DNA from: Gemmatimonadota bacterium
GTDB lineage: Bacteria > JAAXHH01
Length of the DNA: 5,413 nt
Reading direction: 5' to 3'
Assembly: GCA_026713285.1 (NCBI GenBank)
Contig: JAPOOT010000369.1
Location: forward strand, 1 to 5,413
The translations under genes and the position numbers were made by a program. The notes beneath the pieces are model-generated. The model was not told the origin of the DNA, did not search any database, and saw nothing but the letters and a program-made list of their open reading frames with translations. The stretch's first letter is position 1. The number at the start of each line of letters is the position of its first letter. Shown piece by piece: positions 1 to 5,413 of the stretch.

Positions 1-906
1 GGTGTCTGTGACCTGAAAGAAGACCTCCTGCAGGAAACCCTTGAGGATTGGTCGGGTACCTTCCCGGGATTGCGGGGATTTTCGGACTACAGGGAAATGC
101 TGGAAGCCTGCGAACCGGATATACTGAGCGTGGTGACGTCGGACCACCGCCACGCGGACATCGTCGTGGACGGGGTCGCGGCGGGCGTTCGGGGCATATA
201 TTGCGAGAAACCGATTGCGACCTCCCTTGCGGATGCCGACCGCATGATCGCCGCGGTGGAAAGCCGGAACGTGCCCATGAACATCAACCACACACGCCGC
301 TGGGGAGCGGTATACCGGGAAGTCAGGAAGCTGCTCGACGAAGGCGCGATCGGCGAGTTGAAACGCATCACGCTGAACTTCGGCGGCCCCCGGGCCATTC
401 TTTTCCGCAACGGCACCCACATGATCGACATGGCCTGCTACCTCGCAGGATCGGAACCCGCTTGGGTTTTCGCCGAACTCGACGAAGGCTACGAGGACTA
501 CTGGCCCTACCAGGGCGACGGCGGAAGGAACGCGGATCTGGAACCGGGCTGTTCCGGTTTCATCCATTTCAAGAATGGCGCGCGGGCATTTTACAACGGT
601 TCCAAGGGTATGGAATGCCGTGGAGGTTACCAGCTGGACGGTACCGACGGATGGATGTTCGTTCACGAGGACTATTACGAGCTCGACACGGGTAACGGTA
701 TCCAGACCGTCGCTCCCAAGGGTCCGACCCATTACTACTCCGTGGCGGCTATACGGGACCTCGTCCACGTCATGGAAAACGGAGGCGAGACCATTTCACC
801 TCCCCGCGCCGCCCGGAATACCCTGGAGATCATCCTGGGGTTTCTCGCATCACAGAAGCACGGCAACGTACGCATCGATTTCCCGCTGGACGAGAACACC
901 GTATAG
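1..906 (+). CDS. Gfo/Idh/MocA family NAD(P)-dependent oxidoreductase, 5'-truncated by window edge
   Basis: The frame is open from base 1 to the TAG at 904-906 (301 codons), so the gene starts upstream of the window. A TTG at 70 is internal, because the residues before it (GVCDLKEDLLQE) fit the second strand and helix of the Rossmann fold, whose Asp usually contacts the NAD(P) ribose. The glycine-rich dinucleotide loop is off the edge. Visible family marks are the EKP motif at 205-213, whose Lys is normally catalytic, the segment NHTRRWG followed by LLDEGAIGEL, and NGTHMIDMACYLAG with His at 418-420 and Asp at 427-429. The C-terminal half is the usual alpha/beta substrate domain and ends with the helix around LEIILGFLASQKHG. 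The family oxidises or reduces sugars, inositols and related polyols in the cytoplasm. Substrate specificity cannot be deduced. It lies 23 bp upstream of hyuA on the same strand, so cotranscription is likely. Family assignment is firm; the reaction is not. Confidence 0.93.
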   Translation, partial: GVCDLKEDLLQETLEDWSGTFPGLRGFSDYREMLEACEPDILSVVTSDHRHADIVVDGVAAGVRGIYCEKPIATSLADADRMIAAVESRNVPMNINHTRRWGAVYREVRKLLDEGAIGELKRITLNFGGPRAILFRNGTHMIDMACYLAGSEPAWVFAELDEGYEDYWPYQGDGGRNADLEPGCSGFIHFKNGARAFYNGSKGMECRGGYQLDGTDGWMFVHEDYYELDTGNGIQTVAPKGPTHYYSVAAIRDLVHVMENGGETISPPRAARNTLEIILGFLASQKHGNVRIDFPLDENTV

Positions 907-914
907 CCTTCCAT

Positions 915-920
915 GAGCGG
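915..920 (+). promoter_or_regulatory. Candidate ribosome binding site of hyuA
   Basis: GAGCGG lies 9 nt before the ATG at 930 in the 23-bp gap after the oxidoreductase gene. It is the only purine-rich stretch in the gap and a poor match to the Shine-Dalgarno consensus. It sits inside a duplicated start-like sequence (CCATGAGCG at 911-919 and again at 928-936), so translation of hyuA may depend partly on ribosomes arriving from upstream. Confidence 0.35.
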
Positions 921-929
921 TAACTTCCC

Positions 930-2972
930 ATGAGCGTTCGCATCGCCATCGACACGGGCGGCACGTTTACAGACCTTGTATTGTCCGACCCCGACACGGG
1001 CCGGTTGGTCTTTCACAAGGTGCCGAGTACGCCCGCCGATCCGAGCCGGGCGCTGGTGGAAGGTGTCAAAGGACTCGTCGAACGGGCCGGCGTCGGCACT
1101 GCCGAAATCCTGTTCCTGATTCACGGTACCACGGTGGCCACCAATACGATCCTTCAGCGGAAGGGAGCCCACACCGCTTTCATCACCACCGAAGGGTTCC
1201 GGGACGTGCTCCACATCCAGCGGCAGGACCGTCCCCACCTGTACAACATGCGCATCCGCCGGACCCCGGCCCTCGTACCCCGCTCACTGAGATATGAGCT
1301 GCCCGAACGGACCCTGCACGACGGGTCGGAAGCGGCGCCCATAGACCACGATAGACTTGGCAGCCTCGTGGCGGCACTCAGGGAGGAAGGCATCGAAGCC
1401 GTCGGCGTCGGGTTCCTCCACAGCCACATCGATCCCGGTCATGAACAATCGGCAGGCGAAGTGCTGCGGCGGGCACTGCCCGAAACCACGGTCTGCCTCT
1501 CCTCCGACATGAGTCGTGAAGAAGGCGAATACGAACGGTTCAGTACTTGCGTCATGAACGCCTACGTGCAGCCCGTCATGACGAATTATCTGAAGAAGGT
1601 GGACGATGCCCTTTCCAAGGCATCCATCGAGGCGCCGCTGTACGTCATGAAATCCAATGGCGGGGTCACCTCGGCCCGGGACGCCGCGGATCACTGCGTG
1701 CATACGATTCTTTCAGGTCCGGCCGGGGGTGTCGTGGCCGGCGAGGAGATCGGAAGGCGGCTCGACCGGCCAAACGTCATCACCGCCGACATGGGGGGAA
1801 CCAGTTTCGACGTGGCGATGATATACGAACGCAACATAGCTTTCGCGAAGAACGCGGAGATCGACGGCCTGGCCCTCAAAGCCCCCATGATGGACATCCA
1901 TACGATCGGCGCGGGGGGCGGCAGCATCGCTTGGATCGATTCGGGCGGCGCCCTGAGGGTGGGCCCGCAATCGGCGGGGGCGGAGCCGGGCCCCGCCTGC
2001 TATGGCGCCGGCGGTTCCGAACCCACCGTGACAGACGCGAACCTGGTGCTGGGCCGGCTCTCCACGGACAGCCTGCTGGGTGGCGCTCTGTCCCTGGATT
2101 CCGAATCCGCGCGTCGGGTGATCGAGGAGAATATCGCGGCCGGCCTGCGGTGTTCGGTGGAGGAGGCCGCCGAAGGGATCGTCCGGGTGATCAACGCCTC
2201 CATGACGGCGGCCATCCGGAAGCTCACCGTGGAACGGGGGTACGATCCGCGCCTTTTCACGCTGGTGCCCTTCGGAGGCGCAGGACCGCTCCATGGTACC
2301 GCTCTTGCCCGGGAACTGGGCGTACGCGACGTGGTGGTACCGCTCGCGCCCGGGGTCGCTTCGGCCGAGGGTCTCGTATTTTCGAACCTGCGTTCGGACC
2401 GGATCCGGACCCACGTAGAACTGCTGGATCGACTCGGGGCTCCGGAATTCGAGAATATGCTGGAAGAATTGACCGTACTTGCGGAAGGGGATCTGTCTAC
2501 TTCGTCGGCCTCAGGCGATCCGGTCATCAGCCGGCGCGCTGGCCTGCGATACGCGGGTCAGGGCTACGATATTCCCATCGACCTGCCCGAGGGCGCCGTC
2601 GACCTGGCCTTGCTCAAATCGGCCTTTCACCTCGAGCACGAGCGCCAGTACGGATTCGCGCGGCGTGATCAACGGGTTCAACTCGTCAACGTGTGGGTGT
2701 CTGTGGAACTGGTGATTTCGGGCAGCCGGCGTAATACCGCGGAGCGAGCCGTGCCGGATCGGCCCGAACCGCCTTCCATTCGGCCCGTGTATCTTTCAGG
2801 CAACTGGATCGAAACGGCCGTGTATGACCGTTCCGCACTGCGCAGCGGCCAGCAGATCGACGGACCGGCCATCATCGAACAGCTTGATTCCACGACACTG
2901 ATCTGGCCCGGCGAGCAAGCATGTATCGATGCCTGGGACCAGATTGCCGTTTCCGGACTGGAAAACCCATGA
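930..2972 (+). CDS. hyuA: HyuA-type hydantoinase/oxoprolinase subunit A (ATP-dependent)
   Basis: This 680-aa protein has the normal length for the A subunit of the ATP-dependent hydantoinase / 5-oxoprolinase / acetone carboxylase superfamily. The N-terminal domain opens with the phosphate-loop-like DTGGTFTD (residues 8-15), then HGTTVATN (65-72) and SREEGEYERFST (195-206). The ASKHA-type ATPase core follows, with SGPAGG (262-267), DMGGTSFD (287-294), GAGGGS (327-332) and GPQSAGAEPGPACYG (345-359). Then come PFGGAGPLHG (447-456) and the C-terminal domain with YAGQGYDIPI (541-550) and GPAIIEQ (645-651). In known relatives this subunit binds ATP and works with HyuB to hydrolyse cyclic amides (N-methylhydantoin, 5-oxoproline, caprolactam) or to activate ketones for carboxylation. 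No signal peptide is seen, so it should be cytoplasmic. The ATG at 930 is chosen because DTGGTFTD lies right behind it, as usual. An ATG at 913 is in another frame and stops at 933. The gene ends in a 4-bp overlap with hyuB. The exact substrate is unknown; all core motifs look intact. Confidence 0.93.
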   Translation: MSVRIAIDTGGTFTDLVLSDPDTGRLVFHKVPSTPADPSRALVEGVKGLVERAGVGTAEILFLIHGTTVATNTILQRKGAHTAFITTEGFRDVLHIQRQDRPHLYNMRIRRTPALVPRSLRYELPERTLHDGSEAAPIDHDRLGSLVAALREEGIEAVGVGFLHSHIDPGHEQSAGEVLRRALPETTVCLSSDMSREEGEYERFSTCVMNAYVQPVMTNYLKKVDDALSKASIEAPLYVMKSNGGVTSARDAADHCVHTILSGPAGGVVAGEEIGRRLDRPNVITADMGGTSFDVAMIYERNIAFAKNAEIDGLALKAPMMDIHTIGAGGGSIAWIDSGGALRVGPQSAGAEPGPACYGAGGSEPTVTDANLVLGRLSTDSLLGGALSLDSESARRVIEENIAAGLRCSVEEAAEGIVRVINASMTAAIRKLTVERGYDPRLFTLVPFGGAGPLHGTALARELGVRDVVVPLAPGVASAEGLVFSNLRSDRIRTHVELLDRLGAPEFENMLEELTVLAEGDLSTSSASGDPVISRRAGLRYAGQGYDIPIDLPEGAVDLALLKSAFHLEHERQYGFARRDQRVQLVNVWVSVELVISGSRRNTAERAVPDRPEPPSIRPVYLSGNWIETAVYDRSALRSGQQIDGPAIIEQLDSTTLIWPGEQACIDAWDQIAVSGLENP

Positions 2973-4660
2973 AGACCGACCCCATCACCCTGGAACTGAT
3001 GCGCAACCGGTGGACCGGCATCGCGGAGGAAATGTGCGCCGCGCTGATTCGCACCAGTTACTCCACCAATATCAAGGACCGGCGGGACTGTTCCGCGGCA
3101 ATCGTACAACCCACGGGGGAGATCCTTGCGCAGGCGGAATCGGGCGTCCCCTTACACCTGGGCGTGATGCCAGGCGTGGTGAAGTCCATTCTGAAAGTCT
3201 ATCCCGTGTCGGCCATGAAGCCTGGAGACGTCTACATCACGAACCTGCCGTATCCCGAAGGACCGGGCCATCTGCCGGATGTTTCCCTGGTATCCGCCAT
3301 ATTCCATGAGAACCGCGCGGTCGCACTGGCGGCATCCACCGCCCATCACGTGGACATGGGCGGGTTCGCGCCGGGCAGCATGCCCTTCGGCGTGACGGAG
3401 ATCTACCAGGAGGGCCTGCAGATCCCGCCGCTTCCCATTTTCAAGGGCGGACAGCTCGACGAAGAGATCTACAGGCTGATCAACCAGAACGTGCGGACGC
3501 AGTACGAGGTGCGGGGCGACCTGATGGCCCAGTACGCCTGCGCACAGATCGGCCAGCAGCGGGTAAGCGAACTCATGTCCAGGGAGTCGCCCGAAGAAGT
3601 AATCCACTACATGGACGAGATCCAGGACTACGCGGAACGACGGATGCGGGCTGGGATAGGTAACCTGCCCGACGGCGAGTACACCTTCGAGGACTACCTT
3701 GACGACGACGGCGTCACCGATACGCCAGTGAAGATCGCGGTCGCCCTGACCGTCTCGGGCGACGAACTGCGCGCGGATTTTTCGGGTTGCAGCGACCAGG
3801 TTCTGGGTCCGTTGAACGCGCGGCTGCCGGCGGCCGCTTCCTGCATAAGCTACGTGTGCAAGGCGGTGATCGATCCGGACCTGCCCGCGTGTGCCGGGGC
3901 GTACCGGCCCCTGGACATCTTCGCCCCCGAGGGGTCCATCCTGCAGGCTACCTATCCGGCGGCCATCGGGAACGCCAACATCCTGACGGACCAGCGGGTC
4001 GTGGACGTGCTGATGGGCGCGCTGTACCAGGCCGCGCCCGACCGCGTATGCGCAGCCTGCAGCGGGGAGATGAACCTGGTCAATATCGGCGGGATCGATC
4101 CTGCTTCCGGTGAGTACTACAACTACGTGGAGACCTATGCCGGTGGGCAGGGCGCCATGTTCGACCTCGACGGAGAGGACGGCGTGCACACGCACCTCAC
4201 CAACACGCGGAACGCGCCGGTCGAAATCATGGAGCGTACCTACCCGCTGCGGGTCGAGCGGTACGGCCTGATCCCGGACACGGAGGGACCCGGCCGCCAG
4301 CGCGGCGGCTGCGGAATGATGCGGGAGTTGAAGTGCCTCGGTGAACGCACCATCATCACCCTGGGTTCAGACCGCCGGAAATTCACGCCCTGGGGACTCG
4401 AAGGCGGCGGCAATGCGACGGGCGCACACTGTTACGTGATCGACAGCGAAGGGCAGGTCAGGGAGATCCCTACCAAGGCTCATACCGAACTTTACAGGGA
4501 CGACGTCCTGCGGATTGAAACCCCCGGTGGCGGTGGCTGGGGAGACCCGGCCGAGCGGGACCGGGAGAAAGTGGAAGAGGATGTGCGAAACGAGCTCATT
4601 GGCCCGGAACGGGCGATAGAACGCTACCAATATGAGAGAGGCCAAACGCAGGGGGCTTAG
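2969..4660 (+). CDS. hyuB: HyuB-type hydantoinase/oxoprolinase subunit B
   Basis: This 563-aa protein has the usual HyuB length. Start ATG at 2969 overlaps the hyuA stop (ATGA, 2969-2972) and gives the typical N-terminus MKTDPITLELMRNRW. The open frame extends back to an ATG at 2921, but that would put a 16-residue tail encoded inside hyuA in front of it. Family marks are STNIKDRRDCSAAI (residues 32-45), PLHLG (61-65), GHLPD (100-104), AHHVDMGG (125-132), HTHLTNTRNAP (407-417), GPGRQRGG (440-447) and TPGGGGWGDP (518-527). The His and Asp residues of GHLPD and AHHVD are candidate metal ligands, by analogy with metal-containing relatives. HyuB pairs with HyuA in a cytoplasmic complex and is thought to carry the site that acts on the ATP-activated substrate. 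One oddity is that the common NDPY motif reads NLPY here (Leu93). The C-terminal tail after GDPAERD is also less typical (NELIGPERAIERYQYE). Only a weak GGA lies before the start, so translation is probably coupled to hyuA. Confidence 0.92.
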   Translation: MKTDPITLELMRNRWTGIAEEMCAALIRTSYSTNIKDRRDCSAAIVQPTGEILAQAESGVPLHLGVMPGVVKSILKVYPVSAMKPGDVYITNLPYPEGPGHLPDVSLVSAIFHENRAVALAASTAHHVDMGGFAPGSMPFGVTEIYQEGLQIPPLPIFKGGQLDEEIYRLINQNVRTQYEVRGDLMAQYACAQIGQQRVSELMSRESPEEVIHYMDEIQDYAERRMRAGIGNLPDGEYTFEDYLDDDGVTDTPVKIAVALTVSGDELRADFSGCSDQVLGPLNARLPAAASCISYVCKAVIDPDLPACAGAYRPLDIFAPEGSILQATYPAAIGNANILTDQRVVDVLMGALYQAAPDRVCAACSGEMNLVNIGGIDPASGEYYNYVETYAGGQGAMFDLDGEDGVHTHLTNTRNAPVEIMERTYPLRVERYGLIPDTEGPGRQRGGCGMMRELKCLGERTIITLGSDRRKFTPWGLEGGGNATGAHCYVIDSEGQVREIPTKAHTELYRDDVLRIETPGGGGWGDPAERDREKVEEDVRNELIGPERAIERYQYERGQTQGA

Positions 4661-4661
4661 C

Positions 4662-4991
4662 TTAATTCAGAGCTTGTTTCCTTGATTTATGGATTTTCAA
4701 CTTCGCTTTGATCAACAAAAACAGATACAGCAATCCGGTAGTCACAAGAAAACTGGCCACTATGACCAGACCCATATCTATATTATGATTCATTAACCCG
4801 GTAACTGATATCCCTATTAGCGAAGGAACGACTACTACCATTCCAGGAAGCAGCATCACTGCTAAAACAACACCTCTGACTTGGTCAATAGTGCTGTTCG
4901 TCAATGGAAAAAAAAACAACGAACAAACTAGAAAGGACCAAAGGAGCCAAATCGAGAGCGACCAAATCAAGGTTTTTCTGAGTAGAACCAT
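4662..4991 (-). CDS. Small three-helix membrane protein, possible immunity protein
   Basis: I do not recognise the family. The 109-aa product has three hydrophobic stretches: about residues 8-30 (rich in W, L and F), 38-66 (with VVLAVMLLPGMVVVVP) and 73-94. It ends in a basic tail (KAKLKIHKSRK), which suggests a cytoplasmic C-terminus. The ATG at 4991-4989 has a good Shine-Dalgarno, AAAGGTGA, 8 nt upstream. That site includes the stop codon of the preceding minus-strand gene, so the two are translationally coupled. The gene's stop lies 1 bp from the hyuB stop, convergently, with no room for an intergenic terminator. Composition is near 40% GC, unlike the hyu genes. Its place directly after a putative toxin domain, and its membrane location, fit an immunity protein against a membrane- or lipid-acting toxin. 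This role is inferred from context only. It could equally be an unrelated small membrane protein. Confidence 0.75.
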   Translation of the reverse strand: MVLLRKTLIWSLSIWLLWSFLVCSLFFFPLTNSTIDQVRGVVLAVMLLPGMVVVVPSLIGISVTGLMNHNIDMGLVIVASFLVTTGLLYLFLLIKAKLKIHKSRKQALN

Positions 4992-4999
4992 AGGTCAGT

Positions 5000-5007
5000 T
5001 CACCTTT
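5000..5007 (-). promoter_or_regulatory. Ribosome binding site of the membrane protein, overlapping the upstream stop codon
   Basis: Read on the minus strand this is AAAGGTGA, complementary to the anti-Shine-Dalgarno end of 16S rRNA, 8 nt before the ATG at 4991. Its last three bases are the TGA of the 86-aa gene. A ribosome finishing the first gene therefore stops on the binding site of the second, an arrangement that links the output of the two proteins. Confidence 0.75.
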
Positions 5008-5260
5008 GTTCTTCCGCTTCTTTTTTCATTCTAACAGCATCTATGTAAAACCGCCGGACCATCTCTTCTGTCTCCTCTTGCTTCTCGTCTGAGATATACA
5101 AGCCCTCTCTTAAAAAATGTATCCCAGCCTTTAGATATTGAGGTAAGGTACCAAGACCCTCCCATTCTTGAAATCCCTGATGGCTGGGTGAAGTTGAATC
5201 CATGATTGGATGCAAAGCCTCTCCCAAAGCATATAGAGCTTCGTCGCCATCCTTCGTCAT
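5000..5260 (-). CDS. Small protein with H-x3-D-x5-H motif; probable orphan toxin-tip (Rhs-like / zinc PLC-like) fragment
   Basis: The 86-aa product begins MTKDGDEALYALGEALHPIM and continues DSTSPSHQGFQEW. His17, Asp21 and His27, with Trp33 and His48 after them, form an H-x3-D-x5-H pattern. This recalls the zinc-binding segment of phospholipase C / P1-nuclease-like folds, and similar wording (LG.ALH..MDSTSP.H) that I associate with C-terminal domains of Rhs-type polymorphic toxins. A complete domain of that kind would need more residues before this point, so this is probably a C-terminal piece. The frame stays open upstream for 25 more codons to a TGA at 5338-5336. The ATG at 5260 has no clear ribosome binding site and is simply the only standard start. 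The C-terminal third is a charged helix (QEETEEMVRRFYIDAVRMKKEAEEQR in part). No signal peptide is present. GC is about 43%. It is followed after 8 nt by the membrane protein gene. It could be an expressed orphan toxin tip, a degraded remnant, or a small protein of unknown role. Confidence 0.6.
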   Translation of the reverse strand: MTKDGDEALYALGEALHPIMDSTSPSHQGFQEWEGLGTLPQYLKAGIHFLREGLYISDEKQEETEEMVRRFYIDAVRMKKEAEEQR

Positions 5261-5296
5261 AAACTCATTAAGGGAAACTCTGATTAAGTCCTGGCG

Positions 5297-5325
5297 TTGA
5301 CATGATGATTCATGTTGAATGATAT
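5297..5325 (+). promoter_or_regulatory. Candidate plus-strand promoter
   Basis: A perfect TTGACA -35 hexamer lies at 5297-5302. The -10 partners are weak: TGATAT at 5320-5325 after 17 bp, or AATGAT at 5318-5323 after 15 bp. It points toward the candidate gene start at 5386. A small inverted repeat, CATGA-TGAT-TCATG (5301-5314), lies between the boxes and could be an operator. The call rests on motif matching in an AT-rich region. Confidence 0.25.
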
Positions 5326-5337
5326 CGTAACGACTTC

Positions 5338-5367
5338 AGCATAGCGCAACGTTAACACTTCGGTCAA
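5338..5367 (-). promoter_or_regulatory. Candidate minus-strand promoter for the two-gene module
   Basis: On the minus strand TTGACC (5367-5362, five of six to consensus) is followed after 18 bp by TATGCT (5343-5338, four of six). Transcription would start near 5331, about 70 nt before the ATG at 5260. If real, the 86-aa gene and the membrane protein are expressed independently of any lost upstream toxin gene. Confidence 0.3.
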
Positions 5368-5385
5368 GATCAAGCGAGGCGCACC

Positions 5386-5413
5386 ATGACGAATCAGACG
5401 AGTTTTTCGGATA
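5386..5413 (+). CDS. Possible start of a plus-strand gene, cut by the window edge
   Basis: ATG at 5386 opens a frame reading MTNQTSFSD to the window end. GAGG at 5376-5379 lies 6 nt upstream, a well-placed ribosome binding site. An in-frame TAA at 5353-5355 bounds it, so this is the only standard start. GC rises again in 5341-5400 to about 52%, which would fit the return of native chromosome sequence. Nine residues do not allow a family call. It may also be chance. Confidence 0.4.

Noticed and set aside
48..695. Open plus-strand frame of 215 codons
   Set aside because: It overlaps the clear Gfo/Idh/MocA frame and its product is low-complexity, rich in Arg, Gly and Pro, typical of an out-of-frame reading of GC-rich coding DNA.
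1547..2668. Open plus-strand frame of 373 codons
   Set aside because: It lies wholly inside hyuA in another frame and gives an Arg/Gly-rich product with no family motifs.
2921..2968. Earlier in-frame ATG for hyuB at 2921
   Set aside because: It would add 16 residues encoded inside hyuA and unlike the family N-terminus. The ATG at 2969 gives the standard start and the ATGA overlap.
3152..4195. Open minus-strand frame of 347 codons
   Set aside because: It is antisense to hyuB, whose conserved motifs explain the stretch. The product is His/Val/Arg-rich with no recognisable domain.
4655..4720. Terminator between the convergent hyuB and membrane protein genes
   Set aside because: Only 1 bp separates the stops, and I found no GC-rich hairpin with a T-run in the bases on either side, only a 4-bp AGCT pairing.
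5287..5412. Minus-strand open frame of about 41 codons running in from the right edge, ending at TAA (5286-5284)
   Set aside because: It has no recognisable motif and overlaps the candidate promoters and the opposite-strand gene start. It is too short at the edge to separate from chance, although a frameshifted toxin remnant cannot be excluded.
1..5413. CRISPR array, tRNA, rRNA, transposase or integrase
   Set aside because: No regularly spaced repeats, cloverleaf-like sequence, rRNA stretch or recombinase motif was seen anywhere in the window.

Overview
The window comes from a bacterial chromosome with GC-rich genes. GC is about 65-70% in lines counted by hand in the hyuB region. The sequence alone does not name the lineage. 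Tightly packed catabolic genes next to an AT-richer insert suggest a free-living heterotroph, but this is inference.

Positions 1-4660 are one compact plus-strand operon. It begins with the truncated 3' part of a Gfo/Idh/MocA-type NAD(P)-dependent oxidoreductase (1-906). After 23 bp comes a HyuA-type ATP-dependent hydantoinase/oxoprolinase subunit (930-2972), then its HyuB partner (2969-4660). HyuB's ATG overlaps the HyuA stop by 4 bp. HyuA and HyuB of this superfamily normally form one enzyme that spends ATP to open or activate a cyclic amide or ketone-like substrate (hydantoins, 5-oxoproline, caprolactam; carboxylation of acetone or acetophenone in relatives). The dehydrogenase probably supplies or consumes the same metabolite. 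The actual substrate cannot be read from the sequence.

At 4661 the composition drops abruptly to about 42% GC (hand count for 4681-5340), and the coding strand flips. Two small minus-strand genes lie here as a pair. The upstream one (5260-5000, 86 aa) carries an H-x3-D-x5-H motif in the context ALHPIMDSTSPSH. This resembles the zinc-site segment of phospholipase C-like domains and the C-terminal tips of some Rhs-type polymorphic toxins. The downstream one (4991-4662, 109 aa) is a three-helix membrane protein whose ribosome binding site contains the stop codon of the first. This looks like an orphan toxin-tip plus membrane immunity-protein module, transferred and left next to the hyu operon. 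That reading is a hypothesis.

The last about 150 bp (5261-5413) are mostly non-coding. They hold candidate promoters in both directions and, at the right edge, a plausible start of another plus-strand gene (5386 onward) preceded by a GAGG ribosome binding site.
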